A DNA stretch of 64,000 nt from Mucilaginibacter sp. GTDB taxonomy: Bacteria > Bacteroidota > Bacteroidia > Sphingobacteriales > Sphingobacteriaceae. Location: positions 57,289 through 121,288 of the forward strand of contig JAUCSE010000093.1 in NCBI GenBank assembly GCA_030445275.1, read 5' to 3'. The notes below the pieces were generated by a model. The model was not told the origin of the DNA and did no database searches. It saw only the letters and a program-made list of their open reading frames with translations. The position numbers and the translations under genes were made by a program. Positions 48,188 to 57,606 of the stretch are shown here, one piece after another; positions within the stretch are counted from its first letter, which is position 1, and every line of letters starts with the position of its first letter.

Positions 48188-49105
48188 TTAAAATTGAATT
48201 GTATTGGTATTCCAATCCTGATTAACCATAATTGTAAATTCAGCGTTTCCGGGTGTAAACAGAAAGCCAGAGAGTATGGTTTTTGTATTTGTTTTGCACA
48301 CTACATTTTTAACTGTTTTTGTACCAAGAGGGCCGTTTGGGTTGCTGCCGTAATAGCTTATATTTACGTTAAACGGTTTTACATTGTTTAGCGTGTACAT
48401 GGTTATGGTGTAATTTGTTTTACCTATATCGGCAGCGCTGACAACCTGAGTATTAACACTTGTACCCTGTTTAACGGTTGAGCCGCCTGAACCCAGATCA
48501 AAAGTGTCTACAAAAGTTACAAGTATTTTTGTGGTGCCGGCAGGTATGGCATCTTTAATAACCAAATCTAACCGCGATGTAGCCCGGTCTAAACTCACAT
48601 TGGTACTAACACCAGCTGAAGTAACTGTAATAGGTATACTTTTCAGGAAAGTATCGTCCCACTTATACTCTGGATGCGGGTCGTTTATGAATCCGGTAAA
48701 ATAGGAAAAAAAGTATTCGGTATAAAAGTTTCTAAGTATCAACGCTGAAGATCCGCCACCAAATGTAACCATATAGTTACCCGCTGGTACATTATCAGTA
48801 ACTGAACCAAAGTTCGCGTCACCTTTTTTTGAAGTTTTTGAATTAAGCAACCGATGGCTTGCGTCGGCAGTATAAAGCAGATAATACAACTTTTCCACAG
48901 GAATGGTATCAGTTGCCTGCGTAGTAAGTGCTGTCGTTTTTGCTTTACTTACACCACTAATAGGTATATCAGTTTGTGAAAATCCGGATACATTAAAATT
49001 TATTGGATATAATTTAGCATCGTGTGTATCATCTGCTTTATTGTCTTTTTTGCAGGAAAATATCAGGAGCATGCAAATACAGCAAAGTAAACTTGTATTT
49101 TTCAT
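48188..49105 (-). CDS. Lipoprotein, tandem paralogue (possibly fimbrillin/FimB-like)
   Basis: LLIFSCKKDNKADD lipobox; KLYPINFNVSGFSQTDI; ATSRLDLVIKDAIPAGTTKILVTF. Confidence 0.7.
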   Translation of the reverse strand: MKNTSLLCCICMLLIFSCKKDNKADDTHDAKLYPINFNVSGFSQTDIPISGVSKAKTTALTTQATDTIPVEKLYYLLYTADASHRLLNSKTSKKGDANFGSVTDNVPAGNYMVTFGGGSSALILRNFYTEYFFSYFTGFINDPHPEYKWDDTFLKSIPITVTSAGVSTNVSLDRATSRLDLVIKDAIPAGTTKILVTFVDTFDLGSGGSTVKQGTSVNTQVVSAADIGKTNYTITMYTLNNVKPFNVNISYYGSNPNGPLGTKTVKNVVCKTNTKTILSGFLFTPGNAEFTIMVNQDWNTNTIQF

Positions 49106-49322
49106 AGGTTTAAATTATATACTAAAAATAGAAATTTTTATCAATACTTTAATAATAGTTGATAAAATTACGTCCTCTCCGGGGCTCTCGCAGATTTAAG
49201 TTAACCCATTCCTTGTGATCAGACCTGTTGGTATCGTTACATGGGTATGGGTAACAATTGACTTTTCGGTTATATAGGTCTGTTGTTTTCCCCGTAATTT
49301 CACAATAATAGGTTTCGTTTAG

Positions 49323-49946
49323 TCAGTATATGTCCTCGATACCCTCCAGCTGAACCATTTCAAAAGGATTACCACAACCGACACCATCAAATCCATTAGA
49401 GGCATATGGTATTCGAAAATAGACAATGTGGTAGAATTTTATACCGCGGATGGCTTTCATCCGGTACACCAGGAAAGGAAGCTAAAACCGCTGACCCATC
49501 GTATACTGGAAACGTACATCCTTAATAAAAAACAGGTATCTGCCGGAAATAACTAAGCCTTAGCTTTTATACCACAGCAAACCGTACCTGCGCGCCTATT
49601 TCATTTTTGAAGAGTGTAATGCCATAGGAGAGCTGGTTATCTCTCCCTTCGTCTCGCGATAACCGGATCACAGCATCGCTCATCCTAATTCTTAAGCGGT
49701 TTATAAAACAATCGGAATAATAACAAAATGTAGAAGCTCCAGGTTATGCTCCGACAACTGTAGCTATTAGTATTCAAGTAAAATCAATCCTGAAGAATTA
49801 ACGATATCACCAAATACTTACATAGCTTCAAAAAACAAAGCCCTCAACTTTCGCTGAAGGTTTTGTAGTCCGTCTGGGATTTAGCACGAAGCAAGCTCCT
49901 GTTTAGGGTATAAAATGGCACAAAGTTTTTAGAACCCTGCCCGACA
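49323..49946 (+). repeat. Right copy of the ~610-bp duplication, including a one-TM-family 3' fragment (49330-49556)
   Basis: Colinear with 44262-44872. Confidence 0.85.
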
Positions 49947-50029
49947 ATACCCTCCAACATCTGATAAAAGAAAAAACAAGACTTCTCCAACTAAAATTAA
50001 TAGGAATAGAAGTAGACGAAATGTCGTTC

Positions 50030-51125
50030 TTACTTATCCAAATTATAGGTAAAATTCAGCAAGCCAAAAACATTTCCGTCCTTCGGATCGTATTTCAGAT
50101 CGAGCTTTACCCATGGAGTTGATGGAAGCCGAGCACGGAAATAGGCATCAAAATATATCCTTTTGCGGTCAGTATCTTTAATATAACCATTGGTTGCCCA
50201 GTCGCCTTCCGCGGCGACGTTTAGTTCCATAATAGATAGTTTTTTCTGAACTGCAAGCACCTGGTTATAGCCGGCCTGAAAAGCAATGATATTACGTTGA
50301 AAATTCCGGACTTTGCCCGTAGGGTCATTACCTGAAAGCGTATCGGTTAGTGAAGTTTTAAACTGCCCGATTTTATCGGACCTCAATTTACCAAATCCTT
50401 GCAGAAAGGTAAGGCCACCAACATGGCTGCTGAGAACTGTACCAATGCCATGCGTATAGAGGTAACCAAATGTCAGCAAGGGTTGACGACCGACATATTT
50501 GAGCAACTGACTATAGTCCGCAATTACCTTGTTATTAGCCTCAACCAGGTTATTAGCTTTCAACTGTCCGTTAAGGACAGCATTACTCTTGACTTGCGCG
50601 TCGAGGAAATCAACAATGGATTTTTTGAGGGCTGGCGTGATAAAACTGGCAAAGGCCAGTTCTTTTTTACCAGATGTTCTGATATTATCGTTAATAGGAT
50701 TATTGATTGACTTCCTCGCTTCCAGATCCGCGACCTGATTGATTAAGCCCAGCATTTCAGAACTCAATTCGCCTGCCCTTAAATGTTTCGCCATATCCAT
50801 ATTCAGCTGATCCTGCAATAATTTGACTGCGTCTTCATCTATTTTAATTTCCTGCAGCATGCCGGGAATAGCTGAATTCAATTTCTCCTTCAAATCAGTG
50901 ACGGATACGCCACCATGTTGCAAAGGGGTACACACCGCTACAAATTTGGGAACAAGGATCAATGAAACCTGCGGATAATAGGTTTCCGTGGTATTGTTCA
51001 GTATAATCCCTTCTTCTGTGAATGCATCAGGAAACCGCCTTTCCGAATAGTGTTTTCCCCATAGGCGCAGTGCATGAAATGGTATGTGACAATACGGAAC
51101 AGGCGGCGGTTTTGTAACCGGCTTA
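50030..51125 (-). CDS. Uncharacterised protein; the N-terminal ~70 aa of the track ORF are probably spurious
   Basis: Plausible from ...FPDAFTEEGIILNNTTETYYPQVSLILVPKF; the rest of the track ORF lies antisense to an ImuA-like fragment. Confidence 0.55.
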
Positions 51126-51491
51126 CTATCCGTACTGATGCAGAATGGCGGCGTCTGTCTATGGATCGGGCTTTCCGAAAATTTGTTCCCGATGGCCTTG
51201 AAGGCATTTGATGTCGAGCCGGACCGGGTGATCCTCATCAATCTGATCAAGGATAAGGATGTACTATGGGTCATGGAGGAAGCGCTAAAATGCGCGGGAC
51301 TGGCAGCCGTCGTTGGCGAACTGCGGGAACTTAATTTCAAGCAATCCCGTCGTTTGCAGCTAGCCGTGAAGCAAAGCCATGTAACCGGCTTTGTGCTGCG
51401 TAATCATTCGGATAAAATGGGTTCAACAGCCTGTGCCGCCCGGTGGAGAACAAAGTATAATGTGCTTAGCTGGAAAAATATTTCAGAATGA
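51120..51491 (+). pseudogene. ImuA-like (RecA-fold) C-terminal fragment
   Basis: VEPDRVILINLIKDKDVLWVMEEALKCAGLAAVVGELRELNFKQSRRLQLAVKQSHVTGFVLR. Confidence 0.75.
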
Positions 51492-51768
51492 TGGTCATTT
51501 TAATTAAGCTTTAAATAACACCATGCACGTTGCAATATCTGGACAAATCATGTTTTATTGACTCCTCTTTTGATATACTGGTGACCGTGCTAACCCAACA
51601 ATATGGTACATCCGAATATTCCAACATTGTTTTTGGCACCATACGTGATGCGGCTATCAGCTGACGACTCGGCGGCGCCTCATCGTTATACTATAATACT
51701 TCGGATAGCCATACTCAGTCACAACTCGGTTTTGAAATACACTTGTGGCTGAGTATGTTTTTTTACCC

Positions 51769-53247
51769 TCACTTTAAGAATTGAAGGATATCACCCTCAC
51801 TTTCGCTGAAGGCATTGCTTTGTGTTAATATGCACTGCATATCATCCATACTATCACCCTTTATTGTGGCACTGAATAGTTGAGCCCGTTGCAGCATCTT
51901 GATATATACCTCCGGCTCCTGTTGCCTGCTGAGCTTCCGCAGCGCTCCAGGATAATCAATACGAAAGACATTGGGGATGATGATTTTACATTGGGCCTCC
52001 TTAACCAGTTCGGCATTCATCATCACCCTTGCGATCCTGCCATTGCCGTCGTTAAAAGGATGTACCTCACTGACCAGGAACATTATATAAGCGGCTTTGG
52101 CAAAAGGATCTCTTAAAACGCGATAGTAGTCAAAGCCTCTGATCAGTGTTCCCCTTACCAATTGAAAATCAACAAAAGAGGTGTCGCCTGCACGATTATT
52201 CTGATCTTTAAACTCTCCGGGTTTTTTAGATTCCCGGGCGCTCAGCAGGATCTTATGCCGGTATTGCAGGATATCCAGCATTTCCTCCGGCGTTGCTGGT
52301 GTACTTTGCATCTCCGTTCTACTGCTAACAATCCTGTAGGTCCCAAGGATATCATGTGAGTCTTCATCCCTTGCTTTCATTGGCTTACCCGTCTCGATAA
52401 TCTGTTTTGCTTCCTCAACTTCAAATTTAGTACCCTCGATATAATTAGAAAAATAAGCTTCATAGAACGCGAAATCACGGAATGCCTGCAAGGTTGTGTT
52501 GGGTTCGGGCATAATGGCAAATTCCTGTTGCTGCAGGGCTATAAATAACTTTTCCAGCAAATCAATCCTGGCCTTATCATAAGGTTGCCCGTGTGCCCTT
52601 GCTATAGCAACCGGTGAAACTAATGCTTTGGAAGGTTTTGTGGTCAGCAAAGCGCTAACCAGCCTGTTTAATTTTTCAAACTCCTTTTCCATGCCTGTTT
52701 TTAAGGCAATCTCTCTGGCTTTATCCCGGAATGCATTTAAGCTTTCTTCTCCTTTAACCCGTATAATCTGCTCCAGCTTTTCTTCAATCTCCGGCAGGGT
52801 AAGTGTTTTGGACTGAGGGCCCGGCTTTCTGGATTCCTGAAAATTTTCCAGCACGGCTCTTTCCTGTTGTGAAACAAAAAGGTCTCTGGCGAATTGGTTA
52901 TCTCCCTCAACAGGCCCGGGACCGATCAGTATATTCAAGGTAATTCCTGGAAGATTTACTTTGCGGGCGTAGGTATAGGTAAGGAACATATCGCCGCTGG
53001 CAGTAGGCTTATATTCGAGTGCGGAGCGGTGGCTTAACAGAATTCCGGGGTATAAGTGTCCGAGTATCTGGAAAATATTTCTTCTGATGATGGTTTCCAC
53101 CGGTTCGTTTGAAACCGGGCTGTAAATTTTGGGAGCGATTTTCCTTAATCTCCCCTGCTTTTCCAGTTTACCGATATTACGACTAATTGTGGTGTCACTG
53201 GATGCGAAGATAATTTCCTGCAGATGTAAGGGTACGCTCTTTTCCAT
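51769..53247 (-). CDS. Fic-domain protein with N-terminal AbiEi-like winged-helix/antitoxin-like region
   Basis: HPFNDGNGRIAR (HPFxxGNGR); inhibitory-like SNYIEG; N-term ISRNIGKLEKQGRLRKIAPKIYSP...PGILLSHRSALEYKPTASGDMFLTYTYARKVNLPG. Confidence 0.88.
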   Translation of the reverse strand: MEKSVPLHLQEIIFASSDTTISRNIGKLEKQGRLRKIAPKIYSPVSNEPVETIIRRNIFQILGHLYPGILLSHRSALEYKPTASGDMFLTYTYARKVNLPGITLNILIGPGPVEGDNQFARDLFVSQQERAVLENFQESRKPGPQSKTLTLPEIEEKLEQIIRVKGEESLNAFRDKAREIALKTGMEKEFEKLNRLVSALLTTKPSKALVSPVAIARAHGQPYDKARIDLLEKLFIALQQQEFAIMPEPNTTLQAFRDFAFYEAYFSNYIEGTKFEVEEAKQIIETGKPMKARDEDSHDILGTYRIVSSRTEMQSTPATPEEMLDILQYRHKILLSARESKKPGEFKDQNNRAGDTSFVDFQLVRGTLIRGFDYYRVLRDPFAKAAYIMFLVSEVHPFNDGNGRIARVMMNAELVKEAQCKIIIPNVFRIDYPGALRKLSRQQEPEVYIKMLQRAQLFSATIKGDSMDDMQCILTQSNAFSESEGDILQFLK

Positions 53248-53440
53248 TGCAAAATTATTGGTTATACAAATTTTTCAATCTAATATATGCTTTTATAAGA
53301 TGAATGACAAATTTTTTAATTTAATTCGCTAAAAAGGCAAAAATTTAAGTTTAAAATAAGAAGATGAATAGCTTGTAGATTGGGGCTACAATTTTAACCT
53401 AGCAAAAATTTACGTCTAATGCTGTGTAAATGAATTAAAA

Positions 53441-53485
53441 AGCAAATTTTTGAATATATTTTTGGCATTTAAGCAAATTTTTGAA
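53441..53485. promoter_or_regulatory. Direct repeats AGCAAATTTTTGAA (53441-53454, 53472-53485) upstream of the Fic gene
   Basis: Two perfect 14-bp copies, 31-bp period; related CAAATTTTT blocks nearer the gene. Confidence 0.6.
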
Positions 53486-54127
53486 CATAAATATCAAATC
53501 TTGCAGAAGTCATTATCATCAATTATGAAAAATACCAGGAGAAAGAACCAGATGATAAAGATGCCGCCGCGCGTTTATAGCAATTGTTTAAAAAATAGCA
53601 ATTACTGATTCGGAGCTCCTTTCTCCAAAAGCACACTTATATTTCGCGTGGACACAAGTGGAGTACCCAACCTGCTGGCTGAAGCAATTAAAAGCCAGTT
53701 CACCAGGATACAGGTAATTGCACCGCTATTTACGCTGTCGTCTGAGGTTCTTCTTTTGATTGACCTATGATTGGCATAATTTTATTAATTAACCGCTCTT
53801 CAAACTCCTGCAAGTCTTCCTTAGTTATAATTTCTGCTGCCATAATCATTGTCTATATTGGGTAATTGGATAGAACAAATTTCACGATTTACAAAGGGTA
53901 ATAGTTGGCGCGAAGGACAGCAACTCAAAGTAAGAGAGCCAAGTATCGGTTGATGTCATTAAAAGCGCCTACCCTAAAGTAAGCTCTTCTTTTACTGAAT
54001 TTAGTACCTTTTAATAAATTGGCCACAAGCTATACGACGAACTAATCTCTTTCAAACTTTGTTCCCTATATCTTTATTTTTTCAATTACAAATACTAATT
54101 TTTTTAGCAAAAATATTGAATTTTTGT

Positions 54128-54135
54128 TAACTTTG
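54128..54135 (+). promoter_or_regulatory. Bacteroidota -7 box TAACTTTG
   Basis: Matches TAnnTTTG ~20 bp before the 54154 start. Confidence 0.6.
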
Positions 54136-54153
54136 TACATCAGGTAACAAAGG

Positions 54154-54759
54154 ATGGCAGATAATCATACGCTTATAACAGTTAGTGCATTCTCTGGATT
54201 AGCGGGGGCATTACTGACACAAATGATGACCGGTTTATTCGCTTATCTTAGTGATAAACGCAAGTATAATCAGGAAGTCAGTAACCAGTACCGGGCTAAG
54301 AAAGTGGAAATCGGCGAGAATTTTTATTATATGACCGGCGAGATCATGGTGGTCATTAAAAAGAACATTGGTTACTGGAAGAACTGGAACAGTTCCAGAA
54401 GTGAGGCCAGCCTGGAATTCCTGAACAAGGAAATGATCAAGTTAAACGCCCATATGGATAAGCTGAAGTCGGAAAACTGGAAGTTTAACCTGGTTAACCT
54501 GTATTTTAAGGTATCCATGTCCAACAACGAAGTCATCAGGTACAATACCAGGTCGCAACAACTTTATTTAAAGGTCAGGGATATTATGGACCAGATCAGG
54601 AAGACTGGAGCAGCAGACCAGGAAACATTATATCAGCGATATGCGCTGGCCGTTTTTGATATGTGTTCGCAATATGAAGAGCTCTATGCCAGAATGGAAC
54701 AGGACGCGAATAGGATTCGGGAGGAAATACTCCGGGATTTTTCCAGGAAACATCACTAA
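54154..54759 (+). CDS. One-TM coiled-coil protein of unknown function
   Basis: Hydrophobic N-terminus SAFSGLAGALLTQMMTGLFAYL, then charged helices. Confidence 0.65.
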   Translation: MADNHTLITVSAFSGLAGALLTQMMTGLFAYLSDKRKYNQEVSNQYRAKKVEIGENFYYMTGEIMVVIKKNIGYWKNWNSSRSEASLEFLNKEMIKLNAHMDKLKSENWKFNLVNLYFKVSMSNNEVIRYNTRSQQLYLKVRDIMDQIRKTGAADQETLYQRYALAVFDMCSQYEELYARMEQDANRIREEILRDFSRKHH

Positions 54760-54833
54760 AGGAAATCCCTTTAATAACATCATTTTTATATAGTCACCTT
54801 TAAAAATACCCTCCTGAGGATTAACTTTACCAG

Positions 54834-55970
54834 ATGAATAAACAGCTAAAAAATCTTTCCATAATCTTTCTTTCGATCTTTTCTATCGCCCTGATTTCCT
54901 GGGGCGCCAAAGGCCACCGCGCTGTCGCGGCTATTGCGGAGAAACACTTAACGCTAAACACCGCAAACGCGGTCTTTGTATACTTAAAGGGCGAGACCAT
55001 GCCGGACGCCAGTAACTGGGCCGATGAAATCAGAAATCAACCGGAATACAAAACGACCGGGCCATGGCATTTTGTTAACTTGCCTTTAGGTTTGAACCAC
55101 GAACAATTCGTAGAGGCGGTCGGTAAACAGGATAACGATAACATTTATACAGCCATCCTAAAGACAGAAGCCAATTTAAAAGACAAAACATTAAACCAGG
55201 AACAAAAGAACGAGGCGCTCAAATTTCTTATTCACCTGGTTGGCGACGCCCATCAGCCTATGCATGTCAGCAGGAAGGAGGATAAAGGCGGGAATACGAT
55301 ACAGGTGAGATACGAAGACCGGGGAACTAACCTCCACAGCCTGTGGGATACTAGGCTTATTGATCGGGAGGGACTAAGCAATGCCGAAATGGCTAAGGAA
55401 TATGACCGGGCTACTCCCGCCCAGATTAAACAATGGCAAAGCGACAGCCCCATGCAATGGCTTTGGGAAAGTTACCAGATCAGCACTGAACTTTACGCAG
55501 AAGCGGATAAAAGCAAAAACATTGATGAGGTATATTATAAAAAGTATATCCCGGTCATTCATCAACGGATTGAACAGGCTGGTATCCGCCTGGCGGGTGA
55601 ACTCAATAAGTTGTTTAAGGATGCGCCCGTAAAAATCAGCAACGTAACACTGGCATCACCTCCAGTAGTTGACAAGTCTTCCGATAAACCTGTTGAAATT
55701 AAATTGGAAGATGTAAAGAACCAAATTGGTAAGTATATAAAGGTTACCGGTAAGGTATACAGCAGTAAGGACATCGGCAGTATGGTACTGGTCAACCTTG
55801 GGGCAGCCTATCCTAATCAATTGCTTACTGTGGCCCTCAAAGGAAACGCCAAATCTTTGGCCAATCAGCTCGATGGTAAAACAGTAACTGTAGAAGGGAC
55901 TATTATTACTTACAAGGACAAGCCTGAAGTAGTGATCAGCAGTGCCGATAAACTAAGCATACAACCATAA
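54834..55970 (+). CDS. S1/P1-type nuclease with C-terminal OB-fold-like extension
   Basis: WGAKGHRAVAAIAEKHL; HLVGDAHQPMHVSRKEDKGGNTIQV; NLHSLWDTRLID; C-term IGKYIKVTGKVYSSKDIGSMVLVNLGAAYPNQLLTVAL. Confidence 0.92.
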   Translation: MNKQLKNLSIIFLSIFSIALISWGAKGHRAVAAIAEKHLTLNTANAVFVYLKGETMPDASNWADEIRNQPEYKTTGPWHFVNLPLGLNHEQFVEAVGKQDNDNIYTAILKTEANLKDKTLNQEQKNEALKFLIHLVGDAHQPMHVSRKEDKGGNTIQVRYEDRGTNLHSLWDTRLIDREGLSNAEMAKEYDRATPAQIKQWQSDSPMQWLWESYQISTELYAEADKSKNIDEVYYKKYIPVIHQRIEQAGIRLAGELNKLFKDAPVKISNVTLASPPVVDKSSDKPVEIKLEDVKNQIGKYIKVTGKVYSSKDIGSMVLVNLGAAYPNQLLTVALKGNAKSLANQLDGKTVTVEGTIITYKDKPEVVISSADKLSIQP

Positions 55971-56043
55971 CACCTGAAAGGCTATTATTCATTTGCAGGG
56001 GAAGTGTTGTTATAACCACGCTTCTTATGGCTTATCCATATGA

Positions 56044-56092
56044 CCAGATTCACCTATCCCCGCTGTAATATAGCGGGGATAGGTGAATCTGG
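56044..56092. repeat. Perfect 21-bp inverted repeat with 7-nt loop between the nuclease and the mobilization module
   Basis: CCAGATTCACCTATCCCCGCT-GTAATAT-AGCGGGGATAGGTGAATCTGG. Confidence 0.9.
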
Positions 56093-56130
56093 ATGTTAAG
56101 CGGTATTTTCGTTTGGAAATTTAAGGAATA

Positions 56131-57066
56131 GTGAATCAGATAAGTGCGGAGATGGATTTCAGACAACAAACATATACTTTGAAACAGATCAGGGAGATGG
56201 ACATGGTAGATTTCCTGGCGGCATTGGGATACCAGCCAGAATATATCAAAAAGGGTATCGATCATTGGTATCTTTCGCCCCTGCGGAACGAACAGGAAGC
56301 CAGTTTTAAGATCAACCGGCAACTGAACCGCTGGTATGATCATGGCATCGGCAAAGGCGGCAATCTCATTGATTTTGGGCTGCTTTATTTCACCTGTTCG
56401 GTCAAGGAATTATTGGAGAAATTTAACAGTGATTTTTTACTTCATCAGCTTCCGGAACATGATCGCGTAGTATGGCAAGATAAGCGCACTAAGGAAGCCA
56501 GCATCACGGTCATTTCCGAACGTGAACTGTATGCTTATCCGCTCATTCATTACCTGCAGGAACGGCAAATCCCCCTAGCAATCGCGACGCAGTTTTGTAA
56601 AGAGATTACCTATGGTCTGGATAGTCGTTCCTATTATGGAATTGGATTCAAAAATAATGCCGGTGGCTTTGAGATCCGTAATCCTTATTACAAATGCAGC
56701 AGCTCTCCCAAAGATATCACCACCATTGGAACCGGGTCTGAGGAGGTACATATTTTTGAAGGGTTTATGGATTTTCTTTCGTTTAAAGCCCTGCAGCAAC
56801 ATGATGCTTCGGCATCAGGAGATTTCGTCATTTTAAACGGTGCAGCCATGTTTGAAAGAGCCCGTGCAGTATTGGCAGCCTATCCGGTTAAAAAGCTGTG
56901 GCTTGACCGGGATGCCACGGGAATAGCCTATACCCGATATGCCTTGTCTTTAAAGGAGAACTACCAGGATGAAAGTAAGCTGTATGCCTCCTATAAAGAT
57001 CTGAATGAATGGCTGAAGGCTAAAGGAGGCTTACCTCAAAAAAAATTAAAACCTAAAATCAGATAA
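56131..57066 (+). CDS. Toprim/CHC2-type primase of mobilizable elements (GTG start)
   Basis: HWYLSPLRNEQEASFKINRQLNRWYDHGIGKGGNLIDFGLLYF; VHIFEGFMDFLSF; KKLWLDRDATGIAYTRYAL. Confidence 0.85.
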   Translation: MNQISAEMDFRQQTYTLKQIREMDMVDFLAALGYQPEYIKKGIDHWYLSPLRNEQEASFKINRQLNRWYDHGIGKGGNLIDFGLLYFTCSVKELLEKFNSDFLLHQLPEHDRVVWQDKRTKEASITVISERELYAYPLIHYLQERQIPLAIATQFCKEITYGLDSRSYYGIGFKNNAGGFEIRNPYYKCSSSPKDITTIGTGSEEVHIFEGFMDFLSFKALQQHDASASGDFVILNGAAMFERARAVLAAYPVKKLWLDRDATGIAYTRYALSLKENYQDESKLYASYKDLNEWLKAKGGLPQKKLKPKIR

Positions 57067-57213
57067 ATTGGAAGATATCCTAATAATGTCTTTAGGTCAA
57101 TAGGCTGCCGGTGAAAGATGGCCTTTTATACAATCGGACATCTGCCCCCTCCGAAGTCGGGGCGGAAAGAAAAAGAGTTAAAGATTACTGGATAGGTTTT
57201 GTGAAAAGGAGAC

Positions 57214-57606
57214 GTGATGAAAGAGAAAAAATCGGGAAGGACACGTATTGTCGCCTTCAGGCTGATGCCCGGCGAGTATACCAGATTAGAGACAACCTGT
57301 AAAAAAACGACGATTAGACACCTAAGTGAATGCCTGCGCAGGTTAATTTTCAATAAGCCGGTGACGAGATACGTACGCAACCAATCGCTGGATGAATTCA
57401 TGGCGGAAATGGTGCTCCTGCGGAAAGAATTGAACGCAATCGGCTTGAACTTTAACCAGGCGGTGCGCAGGCTGCATACCCTCGATCATGTATCCCAAAT
57501 GCAGTTTTGGTTAAAGGGATTTGAGCAGGATAAAGACGTGCTGTTCTGCAAGGTCGAAGAGATCAAAAACCGGATCAATTTAATCAGTGACCAATGGTTG
57601 CAGTGA
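57214..57606 (+). CDS. Relaxosome accessory protein, MobC/MbpC-like
   Basis: IVAFRLMPGEYTRLETTCKKTTIRHLSECLRRLIF; AIGLNFNQAVRRLHTL; overlaps the relaxase gene. Confidence 0.85.
   Translation: MMKEKKSGRTRIVAFRLMPGEYTRLETTCKKTTIRHLSECLRRLIFNKPVTRYVRNQSLDEFMAEMVLLRKELNAIGLNFNQAVRRLHTLDHVSQMQFWLKGFEQDKDVLFCKVEEIKNRINLISDQWLQ

Noticed and set aside
51138-51340. N-terminal part of ORF 50030-51340 as real protein
   Set aside because: Antisense to an ImuA-like fragment and low-complexity Ser/Thr/Arg/Pro composition.
53401-53485. CRISPR array in the AT-rich repeats upstream of the Fic gene
   Set aside because: Only two 14-bp perfect copies, AT-rich, no regular spacers and no cas genes in the window.
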